From an uncultured Alphaproteobacteria bacterium (lineage in GTDB: Bacteria > Pseudomonadota > Alphaproteobacteria > Thalassobaculales > Thalassobaculaceae), in assembly GCA_937776645.1 (NCBI GenBank), contig CALMRI010000021.1, positions 1 to 42,644 on the forward strand: DNA of 42,644 bases, read 5' to 3'. The notes under the pieces were generated by a model, which had not been told where the DNA came from, did not search any database, and saw only the letters and a list, made by a program, of their open reading frames with translations. Every line of letters starts with the position of its first letter. The stretch's first letter is position 1. Below are positions 1 through 9,329 of the stretch, one piece after another. The position numbers and the translations under genes are program-made.

Positions 1-56
1 CCGATCGTGTTCGCCGCCCGGCGGCATTAACCCGGCGACGAGGGAGTTTGGTCGAC

Positions 57-1451
57 ATGGCGAAACCCACCCGCCGATATGTCTGTCAGGAATGCGGCGC
101 TATCCATCCCCGCTGGAGCGGTCGGTGCGACGCCTGCGAGGCTTGGAACTCCGTCATCGAGGAAGTCGCCGAGGCCGCTCCGCCAGGATCGCGCGGTGGC
201 TCGAAAGGCAAGTCAGTCCCCTTTGTTCCGCTTTCCGGCACGCTCGACTGGGCGCCGCGAAACGCCACTGGGATTGGGGAATTCGATCGCGTTCTGGGCG
301 GTGGATTAGTTCCGGGCTCGGCGGTGCTGATCGGCGGCGACCCCGGCATCGGTAAATCGACCTTGCTGTTGCAGGTGGTGGCCAAGCTGGCCGAGACTGC
401 AGAATGTGCTTATGTCTCCGGCGAGGAAGCCCTCGATCAGGTACGCATGCGGGCGATTCGCCTTGGGGTCCAGAGCGCCCCGGTCAAACTGGCAACGGCG
501 ACCAATATCCGCGACATCCTAGCCAGCATCGATGGTCCCGACTCACCCAAGGTGCTGGTGATCGATTCGATCCAGACGATGTATATAGACGCCCTTGACT
601 CGTCGCCCGGAACCGTTTCCCAGGTCCGCGCCTCGACGCAGGAGCTGATCCGGGTCGCCAAGAAGCGCGGCATGGCGGTACTCCTGGTTGGTCACGTAAC
701 TAAGGAAGGCACGATCGCCGGACCACGGGTGCTTGAGCATATGGTCGACACAGTGCTGTATTTCGAAGGCGAACGGGGGCACCAATTCCGCATCCTGCGC
801 TCAGTCAAAAACCGCTTTGGGCCGACCGACGAGATCGGCGTCTTCGAGATGACCGAGGGCGGTCTGACCGAGGTCACCAACCCCTCTGCACTGTTTCTGG
901 GCGAGCGGCGCGACGATGTATCCGGCGCCAGCGTTTTTGGCGGTATGGAAGGCACCCGGCCGCTTCTCGTTGAGATACAGGCGCTGGTCGCCCCCTCCCC
1001 CTTCGGAACGCCTCGACGAGCGGTTATCGGCTGGGATTCTGGCCGACTGGCGATGGTCATGGCGGTATTGGAGGCGCGCTGCGGCGTTACCTTCACCGGC
1101 AGCGATGTCTATCTCAATGTCGCTGGCGGCCTAAAGATTTCCGAACCAGCCGCTGATTTAGCCGTCGCGGCGGCCCTGCTTTCATCGCTGTCAAGCATCC
1201 CCGCGCCGGCCGAATGCGTCATATTCGGAGAGATTGGGTTGTCGGCAGAGGTCCGCGCCGTGAGCCATACCGACGGGCGGCTCAAGGAGGCCGCCAAGCT
1301 TGGTTTCACGCGCGCGTTGATCCCCTCTGCTGGCAGCGCTAAAGGTAAGCCGCGCACGGTCACGGCGATGCACATTGATGAGATCTCGAATCTTCAGGAC
1401 CTCGTGACCATGTTCCAGGATGAAACTGCGGTTGGCCGTAAGGCCGGCTAA
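57..1451 (+). CDS. radA: DNA repair protein RadA
   Basis: RadA is a RecA-like ATPase that drives branch migration of recombination intermediates in the cytoplasm. The protein begins with a C4 zinc finger (Cys10, Cys13, Cys24, Cys27). A Walker A motif GGDPGIGKST lies near residues 93-102 and the RadA-specific KNRFG motif near residue 251. A Lon-like C-terminal domain follows. The length (464 aa) is normal for the family. I chose ATG at 57 over the in-frame TTG at 48 because the AGGGAG Shine-Dalgarno at 41-46 sits 10 nt from the ATG and only 1 nt from the TTG. It is followed by cvpA and purF on the same strand, a common alphaproteobacterial arrangement. Identification is firm. Confidence 0.97.
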   Translation: MAKPTRRYVCQECGAIHPRWSGRCDACEAWNSVIEEVAEAAPPGSRGGSKGKSVPFVPLSGTLDWAPRNATGIGEFDRVLGGGLVPGSAVLIGGDPGIGKSTLLLQVVAKLAETAECAYVSGEEALDQVRMRAIRLGVQSAPVKLATATNIRDILASIDGPDSPKVLVIDSIQTMYIDALDSSPGTVSQVRASTQELIRVAKKRGMAVLLVGHVTKEGTIAGPRVLEHMVDTVLYFEGERGHQFRILRSVKNRFGPTDEIGVFEMTEGGLTEVTNPSALFLGERRDDVSGASVFGGMEGTRPLLVEIQALVAPSPFGTPRRAVIGWDSGRLAMVMAVLEARCGVTFTGSDVYLNVAGGLKISEPAADLAVAAALLSSLSSIPAPAECVIFGEIGLSAEVRAVSHTDGRLKEAAKLGFTRALIPSAGSAKGKPRTVTAMHIDEISNLQDLVTMFQDETAVGRKAG

Positions 1452-1492
1452 GCTCGGACGAGGAGTTATTAGCGCGTGCGGAGTGGCTGGCG

Positions 1493-2149
1493 ATGAACGA
1501 ACTGCCGATCAATCTGACCGATCTCGTGGTCTTGGCTATGATGTTAATATCCGGGTTCCTGGCGTTCTTTCGTGGTTTCATCCGCGAAGCTCTGTCGATC
1601 GGCGCTTGGGTAGCGGCGTTCTTTTTGGGAATTTATGGTTTTCCTTTGCTAGCGCCGAGCCTGACCGGGTTAATTCCGGACCCTGCCTTGGTGCCATGGG
1701 TCGCTGGCTTGGCCATTGGCCTGATCGCCGTCATCGCGCTGTCACTGGCCGCGCATTATCTGGCGAAAGCCATGCATTTCGAGGGAATAGGCGCAATCGA
1801 CCGGTCGCTTGGCTTTTTGTTCGGGCTGACCCGTGGCGCAGTCCTGGTCTCATTGTCGTTTCTGATTATTCAATGGGCGCTCGACGAGCAGCGCTACCCA
1901 AGTTGGCTGAGCGAGGCCAAATCCCTCCCAATGGCCCGCACTGGTGCCGATCTTCTGGTGCGGCTGATGCCAGCGCATCTACGCCCCCGGCTTGGCTTGC
2001 TGAACGCAGAGGCACAAGACGTCGCCAAGAGCAGCGTCCTCGAGCGTCTTGTCAGTCCACCGGTGAAACCCGGTGCGCCGAAGCCCAGTTCCGGCTATAC
2101 TGCGGCCGAACGCGCGGTCATGAACCGCGTCGTCAAAGAGCTTCAATAA
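1493..2149 (+). CDS. cvpA: CvpA family membrane protein
   Basis: This is an inner-membrane protein of the CvpA (colicin V production) family, 218 aa. The N-terminal part carries about four hydrophobic segments (roughly residues 8-27, 30-50, 66-90 and 100-125), and a soluble tail follows. The family arrangement is visible in the FRGFIREALSIGAW stretch after the first helix and in GAIDRSLGFLFGLTRG. It lies 41 nt after radA and 76 nt before purF. The cvpA-purF neighbourhood is known in many proteobacteria. The biochemical role is unsettled; links to envelope homeostasis and purine-dependent colicin V production come from other organisms. Confidence 0.9.
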   Translation: MNELPINLTDLVVLAMMLISGFLAFFRGFIREALSIGAWVAAFFLGIYGFPLLAPSLTGLIPDPALVPWVAGLAIGLIAVIALSLAAHYLAKAMHFEGIGAIDRSLGFLFGLTRGAVLVSLSFLIIQWALDEQRYPSWLSEAKSLPMARTGADLLVRLMPAHLRPRLGLLNAEAQDVAKSSVLERLVSPPVKPGAPKPSSGYTAAERAVMNRVVKELQ

Positions 2150-2225
2150 CGCCGCCGCGACAATCCTTGGAGTCGGCAATGGCCCGCAGACCAACAGCAA
2201 CGAAACGCGCCGCCGGAAACCAAGC

Positions 2226-3689
2226 GTGACCGGTTTCGATTCGCGCCTCGATGACGACCATCTGGGCGAGGAATGCGCCGTCTTCGGCATCCAAGGCTCA
2301 CCCGACGCTGGGGCTAATACCGCGCTCGGATTGCATGCCCTGCAGCACCGCGGTCAGGAAGCAACCGGCATCGTCAGTTGGGATCGCAGCCAGTTCCACG
2401 CCCATCGCGGCCTCGGCCATGTCGGCAAGAATTTCGGCGACAGCTCATCGGGAGCGGTCCGCGAATTGGTCGGCCATGCCGCGGTCGGCCACAACCGCTA
2501 CTCGACCACCGGCGGAACCAATCTGCGCAATGTACAACCCCTGTTCGCCGAGATCGAACTTGGCGGTTTGGCGATCTGTCACAACGGCAATTTGACCAAC
2601 GCGCTTGAGCTTCGGCGGGATCTGGTGAAACAGGGCTGTTTGTTTCAATCGACGACAGACACTGAAACCATCGTTCATCTTATCGCCCGCAGCATCGCCA
2701 CGACCTTCACCGAACGCATGGTCGATGCACTGCAGCAGATCGAGGGGGCATTCTCGCTGGTCTGTCTGACCCAAGACGCGGTAATCGGTGTTCGCGACCC
2801 ACTTGGGGTGCGTCCCCTGGTCCTGGGCAAGCTCGGAGAGGCCCATATCCTGGCGTCCGAGACCTGCGCCTTCGACATTATCGGCGCCGAGTTTGTGCGG
2901 GATGTCGCGCCGGGCGAGATGGTCATCCTCAGCCAAGAGGGTATCCGCTCGCTCAGGCCGTTCGCCCCGAAACCTGGTCGGTTCTGCGTCTTTGAATATA
3001 TTTACTTCGCCCGTCCCGACAGCCTTGTCGAAGGCCGGAGCGTCTATGACGCCCGCCGAGAAATCGGCGCGGAGTTGGCGCGGGAGAGCCCTGTCGACGC
3101 CGATGTCGTGGTTCCTGTACCGGATTCCGGTGTCCCTGCCGCCGTCGGCTTTGCCGCCGCCTCGGGCATTCCCTTCGAGCTCGGCATCATCCGCAACCAT
3201 TATGTCGGTCGCACTTTCATCGAGCCGTCGGATCATGTTCGCCATCTCGGCGTCAAGTTGAAGCACAACGCCAACCGAGCGCAGCTTGAAGGCAACCGGG
3301 TGATCCTGGTCGATGATTCGATCGTCCGGGGCACAACCTCGATCAAGATCGTCGAGATGGTACGGGCCGCTGGCGCGCGCGAGGTCCACATGCGGATCGC
3401 CAGCCCGCCGACCACGCATTCCTGCTTTTATGGGGTCGATACACCGGAGCGTGAAAAACTTCTCGCCGCGCGGATGACGGTAGAGGAAATGGCCGAATAT
3501 ATCGGCGTCGACAGTCTGGCGTTCATCTCCACCGACGGTCTTTACCGGGCGATGGGTGAGCCGGGACGGGATCCGAACCAACCGCGCTTTTGTGACGCCT
3601 GTCTGACCGGTGACTATCCGATCCGCCTGCTCGACCATGACGGCGGCGCCAGGGGAGCCCAGCTTTCCCTACTCGCCGAAGCTTCCTGA
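2226..3689 (+). CDS. purF: Amidophosphoribosyltransferase
   Basis: PurF catalyses the committed step of de novo purine synthesis: PRPP plus glutamine gives 5-phosphoribosylamine. The start is GTG. The sequence encodes a 16-residue propeptide ending in EE, followed by Cys17 in ECAVFGI, which becomes the N-terminal nucleophile after cleavage. The glutaminase half contains the expected HNRYSTTG and CHNGNLTN motifs. The phosphoribosyltransferase half has the PRPP loop VILVDDSIVRGTTS near residues 359-372. Cysteines in GRFCVFEY, THSCFYG and FCDACL match the ligand pattern of the 4Fe-4S (Bacillus-type) PurF class. The length of 487 aa is typical. Confidence 0.97.
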   Translation: MTGFDSRLDDDHLGEECAVFGIQGSPDAGANTALGLHALQHRGQEATGIVSWDRSQFHAHRGLGHVGKNFGDSSSGAVRELVGHAAVGHNRYSTTGGTNLRNVQPLFAEIELGGLAICHNGNLTNALELRRDLVKQGCLFQSTTDTETIVHLIARSIATTFTERMVDALQQIEGAFSLVCLTQDAVIGVRDPLGVRPLVLGKLGEAHILASETCAFDIIGAEFVRDVAPGEMVILSQEGIRSLRPFAPKPGRFCVFEYIYFARPDSLVEGRSVYDARREIGAELARESPVDADVVVPVPDSGVPAAVGFAAASGIPFELGIIRNHYVGRTFIEPSDHVRHLGVKLKHNANRAQLEGNRVILVDDSIVRGTTSIKIVEMVRAAGAREVHMRIASPPTTHSCFYGVDTPEREKLLAARMTVEEMAEYIGVDSLAFISTDGLYRAMGEPGRDPNQPRFCDACLTGDYPIRLLDHDGGARGAQLSLLAEAS

Positions 3690-3711
3690 AACCTGACACA
3701 GACGGTTTGTT

Positions 3712-4416
3712 GTGGCTGATTTACTGAAAGGCCGCATCGCCCTGATCACTGGGGCGTCCCGGGGAATTGGCGCTGCCGTAGCCAAGGGGTACGCGACCGA
3801 GGGGGCACATGTAATCCTTACCGCCCGCACGATTGGCGGGCTCGAGGAGGTCGACGACGAGATCCAGGCCGCCGGCGGCGCGGCCACCTTGGTCGAGATG
3901 GATCTACGCGATTCCCTGGCGATCGATCGGCTTGGCGCCAACATTTATGAACGCTGGGGCAAGCTGGACGTGCTGGTGGCCAATGGCGGTGTGCTTGGGC
4001 AATTGACGCCGATCCATCAATACGCCCCGGACGTCTGGGAAGAAGTCATCGCCGTCAACTTGACCGCCAACCAGCGACTGGTCCGCAGCATGGACCCGCT
4101 GCTCAGGCTGTCCGATGCCGGCCGGGCGATTTTTGTCTCCTCTAGCGCCGCCCACAATTCCCGGCCGTTTTGGGGAGCCTACGCCGTCAGCAAGGCCGCC
4201 CTGGACGCCATGGTTCGCTGCTACGCAGCCGAGAATGTCAGCAGCAAATTGCGGATCAACATCATCAATCCCGGCGCCACCCGGACAGGCATGAGAGCGG
4301 CGGCATTCCCCGGCGAAGATCCGTTGAGCCTCAAAACTCCGAAAGACCTGGTGCCCCTGTTCCTGGACTTGGCGTCGCCGAACTGCCTGACCCATGGCGA
4401 CTTGATCAACGCCTGA
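3712..4416 (+). CDS. SDR family oxidoreductase
   Basis: This is a classical short-chain dehydrogenase/reductase of 234 aa. The nucleotide-binding motif TGASRGIG is near residue 14, an NNAG-like VANGG follows, and the active site shows Ser in FVSSSAAH and Tyr/Lys in YAVSK. The start is GTG, 22 nt after purF, so it may be cotranscribed. Similar SDRs sit next to purF in other alphaproteobacteria. The protein lacks the usual glycine-rich end (VDGG) and stops at LINA, which is slightly short. The substrate cannot be deduced. Confidence 0.88.
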   Translation: MADLLKGRIALITGASRGIGAAVAKGYATEGAHVILTARTIGGLEEVDDEIQAAGGAATLVEMDLRDSLAIDRLGANIYERWGKLDVLVANGGVLGQLTPIHQYAPDVWEEVIAVNLTANQRLVRSMDPLLRLSDAGRAIFVSSSAAHNSRPFWGAYAVSKAALDAMVRCYAAENVSSKLRINIINPGATRTGMRAAAFPGEDPLSLKTPKDLVPLFLDLASPNCLTHGDLINA

Positions 4417-4697
4417 ACGACCGGCGTCGCTCGGGCGGCCGCCGCGGCAGTCAGCAATATGCCCTAATAGATTGGCCCCCGGTCTATCAGACCATCCTGA
4501 ATGACCTGGTGGTCCTTACGCCGTCCCATGTGACCGGCGTTCGTTTCCCACCGTCGATAATAGCGTTTGTTTGAGTACGGAGCAAAGCATCGTACAATTT
4601 GAAAGATCGTCGACCGCCAGGCGCTGCTCGGCTTTATATCGAGACCTCATCAACATACCCGCCTTGCCGTCACCTATCTCTGTTGGGCGGTGATCAG

Positions 4698-6104
4698 TTA
4701 CTTATCCACATAGGGATTGTCGCCCCCACGCAGCATAAACCGGATCGGCACGCCGGGCAGAGCGAATTCGTCGCGCAAGCCATTGACCAGATAACGAACA
4801 TAAGCGTCGGACAGTCCTTCGGGTTGACTGCAGAAACACGCAAAGGTCGGCGGCCGGGTCTTGGCCTGGGTGATATAGCGCAGCTTTACTCGCCGCCCTC
4901 TGGCCAGAGGCGGCGGATGCCGCTCGGTCATATTGCCGAGCCAGCGGTTCAGCCGCGCTGTCGAGACACGCCTGTTCCAGGTGTCATAAACTTCCAACAC
5001 CGTATCGAGCAGACGGTCGAGATTGCGCTCGCGCAGCGCCGAGACCGTAATGTAGGGAATTTCCCGAACCTGTGGCAACGAGGTTTGGATCCGGTCACGC
5101 AGCGCCTTCAGCGCCGCTTCCTTGTCGGTAACCGCATCCCATTTATTGGCCGCCAGAACCAATGCCCGCCCCTCTTCGACGACCATACGGGCGATGGTAA
5201 GGTCCTGGCGCTCCAGCATCATCGTCGCGTCCAGCATCAGCACCACGACATGGGCGTACTGGATCGCGCGCAAGGTGTCGGCGCCGGATGCCCGTTCCAG
5301 ACGCCCCCATACGCGCGAGCTGCGACGCAGACCGGCGGTATCGACCAGCTGGATGGGGTGATCGCGCCAAATCCATTCGACCTCGATCGCATCCCGGGTG
5401 ATGCCGGCTTCCGGTCCGGTCAGGACCCGGTTCTCCCCCAACAAAGCGTTCATCATCGTCGATTTACCGACATTGGGACGCCCAACAATCGCCAGCCGCA
5501 AGATCTTGGGCGCTTTTATATCGCGCCATATGTCGGAACCATCCGGGGACTCGTCGACAATGTCTTCGCCGTCGTCGTCAAACTCGCGACCGCCATGCTC
5601 TGCCTCTTCCTCGCGGGCGAACCCGGCAATTGCCTGGTAGAGATCGGCCAAGCCCTCGCCATGTTCGGCGGAAATAGCGACCGGGTCGCCCAATCCAAGC
5701 CTAAAAGCGTCCATCAAGCCACCAGAGCCTGCCCGGCCCTCGCACTTATTGGCGACCAAGACGACCTTGTCCTGCTGCCGGCGCAACCAGCGACCGAAAT
5801 ATTCATCCAACGGCGTGACGCCGGCGCGGGCGTCAATCACCATCAGGACGACGTCGGCCTCCTCGACCGCCGCCTCGGTCTGCAATCGCATCCGGCCTTC
5901 CAGCGCCACGTCCTCTACATCTTCGAGCCCTGCAGTATCGAACACCCGAAACTCCAGGTCAGCGATACGACCTTGTCCCTCACGGCGGTCGCGGGTCACG
6001 CCGGGAATATCATCGACGATCGCCTCGCGACGGCCCACCAGACGATTGAACAGGGTCGACTTACCGACATTCGGGCGGCCGATGATGGCTACGGTTATGG
6101 TCAT
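4698..6104 (-). CDS. der: Ribosome biogenesis GTPase Der (EngA)
   Basis: Der is an essential tandem-GTPase that acts in 50S ribosomal subunit maturation. The 468-aa protein has two G domains, each starting with GRPNVGKST: near residue 9 and near residue 208. DTAGLED and DTAGLRR G3 motifs and NKCE/NKWD G4 motifs follow. A C-terminal KH-like domain contains KLRYITQAKTRPPTF. It lies 30 nt downstream of bamB on the same strand. The yfgM-like/bamB/der order recurs across proteobacteria. Assignment is firm. Confidence 0.97.
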   Translation of the reverse strand: MTITVAIIGRPNVGKSTLFNRLVGRREAIVDDIPGVTRDRREGQGRIADLEFRVFDTAGLEDVEDVALEGRMRLQTEAAVEEADVVLMVIDARAGVTPLDEYFGRWLRRQQDKVVLVANKCEGRAGSGGLMDAFRLGLGDPVAISAEHGEGLADLYQAIAGFAREEEAEHGGREFDDDGEDIVDESPDGSDIWRDIKAPKILRLAIVGRPNVGKSTMMNALLGENRVLTGPEAGITRDAIEVEWIWRDHPIQLVDTAGLRRSSRVWGRLERASGADTLRAIQYAHVVVLMLDATMMLERQDLTIARMVVEEGRALVLAANKWDAVTDKEAALKALRDRIQTSLPQVREIPYITVSALRERNLDRLLDTVLEVYDTWNRRVSTARLNRWLGNMTERHPPPLARGRRVKLRYITQAKTRPPTFACFCSQPEGLSDAYVRYLVNGLRDEFALPGVPIRFMLRGGDNPYVDK

Positions 6105-6134
6105 GTGATTTGTGTCCTGGTCTGGCGCACCGCC

Positions 6135-7475
6135 TCAGCGGTAGGCGATCAGACGGCCTTTATCGGTCAACACATAGATCGTGGCGCCAGCCACGATCGG
6201 GGGAATGAACACCGGCGCATTGACATCAATGCTGCCAAGAACCTGTCCGGTATAGGGTGAAATTGCACGCAACTCTCCAAGCGAGGAAGACACGATCAGA
6301 CGGTCTCCCGCCAGAACCGGTCCAGTGTACTGGATACCCTCTTCACGCTCTTCCGGGCCTTTGAACTGTGGCAATTGGGTCAACCACCTGATCCGCCCAT
6401 CACGGCGGGTCAGGGCGATCACTTCGGCCGCGTTGGAGAGCAGGAACACGAAATCTCCGGCAACCCACGGTGTATCGGTGCCGCCAATACGCCGATCCCA
6501 AACCCTGGCGCCGGTCTTGAAGTCGAGTGCGCTGACACGCCCCGAATGGCTCATCGCGATGACGATGTCACGGTCGATCACCGGGTTGCCGCGAATATCA
6601 GCAAGGTTTGATATAGCGTTCCCCCGCTGAACGTCGCCCAAGCTGTCCACCCAGAAGACTCGACCGGTCTCGGCTTTCAATGCAAAGATCTCACCCGACG
6701 AATAGGGAACCACCACCACATTGTCCCTGACGGCCGGACTGGCGCCACCAAGCAGGGCCGCGATCTCAGAAATTCCTGAATGAGTCCACAAGCGTTCGCC
6801 GGACTTCACCGAAAACGCCGCCGCCTTATTGTCGATAGTGGTCAGAAACAGCCGACCGTCGCTATAGGTCGGGGCGCCCCGGATCGGCCCCGGCGCATCC
6901 ACCCGCCACAGCTCTTTACCGGTCTCCATCGAGGCTGCGATGACCTGCCCGACGCCGGTCGCGGCGAACACCATGCCGGCTCCGGTGGTGATCGCGCCGC
7001 TGAAGACCACGTCATTCTCGTCCGGCGATTGGGTATTCAGATGCCAGAATCTAGTGCCGGTATTGGCGTCGAAAGCTGTCAACGTTCCTTCGGAATCAAG
7101 GGTGAAGAGACGGCCATCCCGTAGCACCGGCGAGGCCAGAAGCGCCGCATCGTCAGTGGCGCCGGCGCCGATGTCGACGCTCCACAGCTTCTTCGGAAGA
7201 TCACCAAAAGCAGGATGCTGCATCACATGGTCGGCGTTGCCGCCAGGTTGCGGCCAGTCCGCATTGATCACCGGGCGCGGCAAGATTACAGCGGTCTCGG
7301 CAAGCTGCGCGTCCGGCACCAGGTCACGCTCCAGCGCCATGACCGAGATCCGCTCCCCTAATAAGCGGTCCTTGGTCTCGGCCTCGCCGAAAAACCCGCC
7401 ACTGCATGCGGATAGCCCCAGCAATACGAGCACAGGTAGTCCGCGAGTCAATATCCCCGACCGTCGCATCGTCAT
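6135..7475 (-). CDS. bamB: Outer membrane assembly lipoprotein BamB (PQQ-like beta-propeller)
   Basis: BamB is the beta-propeller lipoprotein of the BAM complex that inserts outer-membrane proteins. The chosen ATG at 7475 gives a short basic N-terminus (MTMRRSG), a hydrophobic stretch and a lipobox LSAC about 25 residues in, so the mature protein should be lipidated on Cys. Repeated blades with AxDxxTGxxxW-type signatures (TAFDANTGTRFW, SMETGKELW, SALDFKTGARVW) form the propeller. An in-frame GTG at 7484 and an ATG at 7469 are alternatives. An AAGAG sequence lies 8-9 nt before 7475. It sits between the YfgM-like gene and der, as expected. Confidence 0.93.
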   Translation of the reverse strand: MTMRRSGILTRGLPVLVLLGLSACSGGFFGEAETKDRLLGERISVMALERDLVPDAQLAETAVILPRPVINADWPQPGGNADHVMQHPAFGDLPKKLWSVDIGAGATDDAALLASPVLRDGRLFTLDSEGTLTAFDANTGTRFWHLNTQSPDENDVVFSGAITTGAGMVFAATGVGQVIAASMETGKELWRVDAPGPIRGAPTYSDGRLFLTTIDNKAAAFSVKSGERLWTHSGISEIAALLGGASPAVRDNVVVVPYSSGEIFALKAETGRVFWVDSLGDVQRGNAISNLADIRGNPVIDRDIVIAMSHSGRVSALDFKTGARVWDRRIGGTDTPWVAGDFVFLLSNAAEVIALTRRDGRIRWLTQLPQFKGPEEREEGIQYTGPVLAGDRLIVSSSLGELRAISPYTGQVLGSIDVNAPVFIPPIVAGATIYVLTDKGRLIAYR

Positions 7476-7486
7476 CCCGATCACTC

Positions 7487-8128
7487 TTACTGTAGGGCCT
7501 TGAGAATTTCGGCCGCCCTGGCCCGCATGCCGCTTGGCGTTCCGGCATCGTCCGATAATTGCGTAAACAGCGCCCGGGCGGCAGCGGTATCACGTCCCTT
7601 TATCGAAATAACTCCCTTTAGTTCCAAAGCCATAGGCCGCCATGGGTTGCCAACCACCGCAAGACCGTCAAGCGTCTCCATGAGCTCGGCCGCCGGGGCG
7701 GTCTCGACCTGCAAGGCCACCGAGCGCACCCGCGCCAGATCCCGTAGCGCATCCGCGACATCGTCATCCGATGCGACAGCGCCATAGGCCAGCACGGCGC
7801 CCTCGATGTCACCCTTACTCGCCGCCAGCGCCGCTTGACGCAGGCGTGCCAGAACCGCGTACCCACCGCCAGCATCCCTCGCCAACTCACCCAGTGCCGA
7901 GATCGCGCTAGCGACATCACCGTCGGCCGCTTGTGATACAGCAGCCTGATAGGCTGCGGACGCGGTTTGCCGCGCCTCCAAGTCCCGCGCGTTCCAGTAC
8001 TTGTAGCCGCCGACCGCGATCACGATCAGCACCGCCACCGCAATCACATAATTGCCATAACGGTTCCACAACTTGGTCGCGCGATCTTGACGAAGTTCCT
8101 CGTCAATTTCCTGAAAGATATCGGCCAC
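7487..8128 (-). CDS. YfgM-like tetratricopeptide membrane protein
   Basis: The 213-aa protein has a short cytoplasmic N-terminus (MADIFQEIDEELRQDR), one transmembrane helix at about residues 28-44 and a periplasmic TPR-like helical domain rich in alanine. This matches the YfgM (TPR_21) family, which in E. coli is an ancillary SecYEG subunit that works with periplasmic chaperones. It directly precedes bamB with almost no gap, supporting cotranscription and a role in envelope protein export. The family assignment rests on architecture and synteny. Confidence 0.85.
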   Translation of the reverse strand: MADIFQEIDEELRQDRATKLWNRYGNYVIAVAVLIVIAVGGYKYWNARDLEARQTASAAYQAAVSQAADGDVASAISALGELARDAGGGYAVLARLRQAALAASKGDIEGAVLAYGAVASDDDVADALRDLARVRSVALQVETAPAAELMETLDGLAVVGNPWRPMALELKGVISIKGRDTAAARALFTQLSDDAGTPSGMRARAAEILKALQ

Positions 8129-8483
8129 ACCGTTCTCCGCAGAAGGCGAGCGCGGTTGAACCGCGCGCTCGCTAGACTCGATCTGAGTGGGTGGCCTCGA
8201 CCCGCCCGGTGAAGCGTCTCTCGCTCAGAAAATCAGAAGCTGTTTCGTCGATCAAACCAAGGCCGTTTTGACCGCACCAAGCTCTCGTTCATCAAGCGCC
8301 GCACACTACTCCCACCAGCCTACGAAATCAAACGATGCCAGCCTGTCGCGTCAATCCGAGCACCATCGACGCAGTGATTGCTCCAGTGAAGGCCGCCTCT
8401 GTGCTTCCTGGGACTTTACCGTATCAATTTTTTCAGGGACACTAGGGGTCTACAGTGCCAACATTAGGACCGATCACGGACCC
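8129..8483. other. Divergent intergenic region, 355 bp, with an imperfect hairpin
   Basis: This stretch separates the minus-strand YfgM-like gene from the plus-strand DUF2794 gene. I see no convincing coding sequence. At 8146-8172 there is an imperfect inverted repeat: GCGAGCGCGGTT against AACCGCGCGCTCGC on the other side, differing by two extra bases. It lies just upstream of the minus-strand start and could be an operator or a 5-prime leader hairpin. No promoter is clear enough to call. Confidence 0.4.
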
Positions 8484-8822
8484 ATGGCGAACTTGATCCG
8501 GCTCAACAAAGGCCGCCGCGCGAAGCCCGATGTATTCTTCAGTAAACGGGAGCTCGGCGAAATTCTTTCGGCCTACAGCATGGGCGTTATCAAAGGTGAC
8601 TGGCGTGACTACGCGATCGATCGAAACGGCTACATGGCGACCTTCTCGATTTTCCGAAGCAGCCGTGAGCATCCACTTTACGCCGTCGTAAAAACCCAAA
8701 AGCCCGGTCAATCCGAGCCGGTCTTTGCCCTTTTCAACGGCCCTAAGCCGCTCGCTTCCTCGGGGTCTCTGGCCACGGTGATGGATCGCTTCAAGACCTT
8801 GCCGCGGCTGGTGAAGGGTTGA
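8484..8822 (+). CDS. DUF2794 domain-containing protein
   Basis: This small 112-aa protein matches the alphaproteobacterial DUF2794 family, recognised from the FFSKRELGEILSAYS segment, the GDWRDYAIDR motif and a following beta-rich half (ATFSIFRSS, PLYAVVKTQ). The function is unknown. I chose ATG at 8484 (MANLIRLNKG) because the conserved family begins there. The in-frame upstream extension to 8187 is low-complexity and unlike the family. Confidence 0.8.
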   Translation: MANLIRLNKGRRAKPDVFFSKRELGEILSAYSMGVIKGDWRDYAIDRNGYMATFSIFRSSREHPLYAVVKTQKPGQSEPVFALFNGPKPLASSGSLATVMDRFKTLPRLVKG

Positions 8823-8992
8823 GGAGAGTCAACAGCCCATTGATATAATATAGTTATTTTCACGATTATTGCCTAAATTCCCAATCATTTCGTTCCTGCC
8901 ACCCTCTATCGCGCCGCCGCTGGTTGCGCATGATATATTGCCCATCCTTAATGTTCTTGTTATGTTCTTTTCTCCGAGAGCAGCGAGGTCGA

Positions 8993-9274
8993 ATGATGGG
9001 AAGATTGAAGGAGAGTGTGATCGCCCGCGAAGAGCGCGGCCAGCGCGCCGCCTCTCTCGGAGATCTCATCCAAGCTGGTATTGGGGTTTTCTGCTGGTGC
9101 AATCGTTGCGGCCACAGCGCCGAGGCGACAACGGCAATGCTGGTCCCGCAGCTCGGCCCCGGATTCCCTGTTCCGGAGATTGGCACGCGGATGCGCTGTA
9201 CCTCCTGTGGTTCCAAGGATGTCGCCACCCGACCGGCCTGGCCATCGCATGGCCCGATCACTCGGCACGACTAG
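8993..9274 (+). CDS. Small zinc-ribbon hypothetical protein
   Basis: The protein is 93 aa with two CxxC knuckles, CNRCGH near residue 36 and CTSCGS near residue 72, which together could bind one zinc ion. The stretch between them, PQLGPGFPVPEIGTRMR, resembles short uncharacterised alphaproteobacterial proteins of the same design. Starts at ATG 8993 or ATG 8996 are equally possible; an extension to 8924 would add hydrophobic residues that look non-native. No function can be assigned. Zinc ribbons of this kind often bind nucleic acid or protein, but that is not shown here. Confidence 0.6.
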   Translation: MMGRLKESVIAREERGQRAASLGDLIQAGIGVFCWCNRCGHSAEATTAMLVPQLGPGFPVPEIGTRMRCTSCGSKDVATRPAWPSHGPITRHD

Positions 9275-9329
9275 GGTCGTTTCCTACAAGGATGCCTCGC
9301 GGGCCCACAGGGCAGTCGGCACCAAAGCC

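Noticed and set aside
1420..2229. Plus-strand open frame overlapping cvpA
   Set aside because: The cvpA frame shows conserved membrane helices; this one is arginine-rich and shadows it.
2445..3638. A 397-codon minus-strand open frame across purF
   Set aside because: It is antisense to a full-length PurF with all its motifs and has no own support.
4599..6260. A 553-codon plus-strand open frame across der
   Set aside because: It runs antisense to der, which has two clear GTPase domains; the plus-strand product has no recognisable motif.
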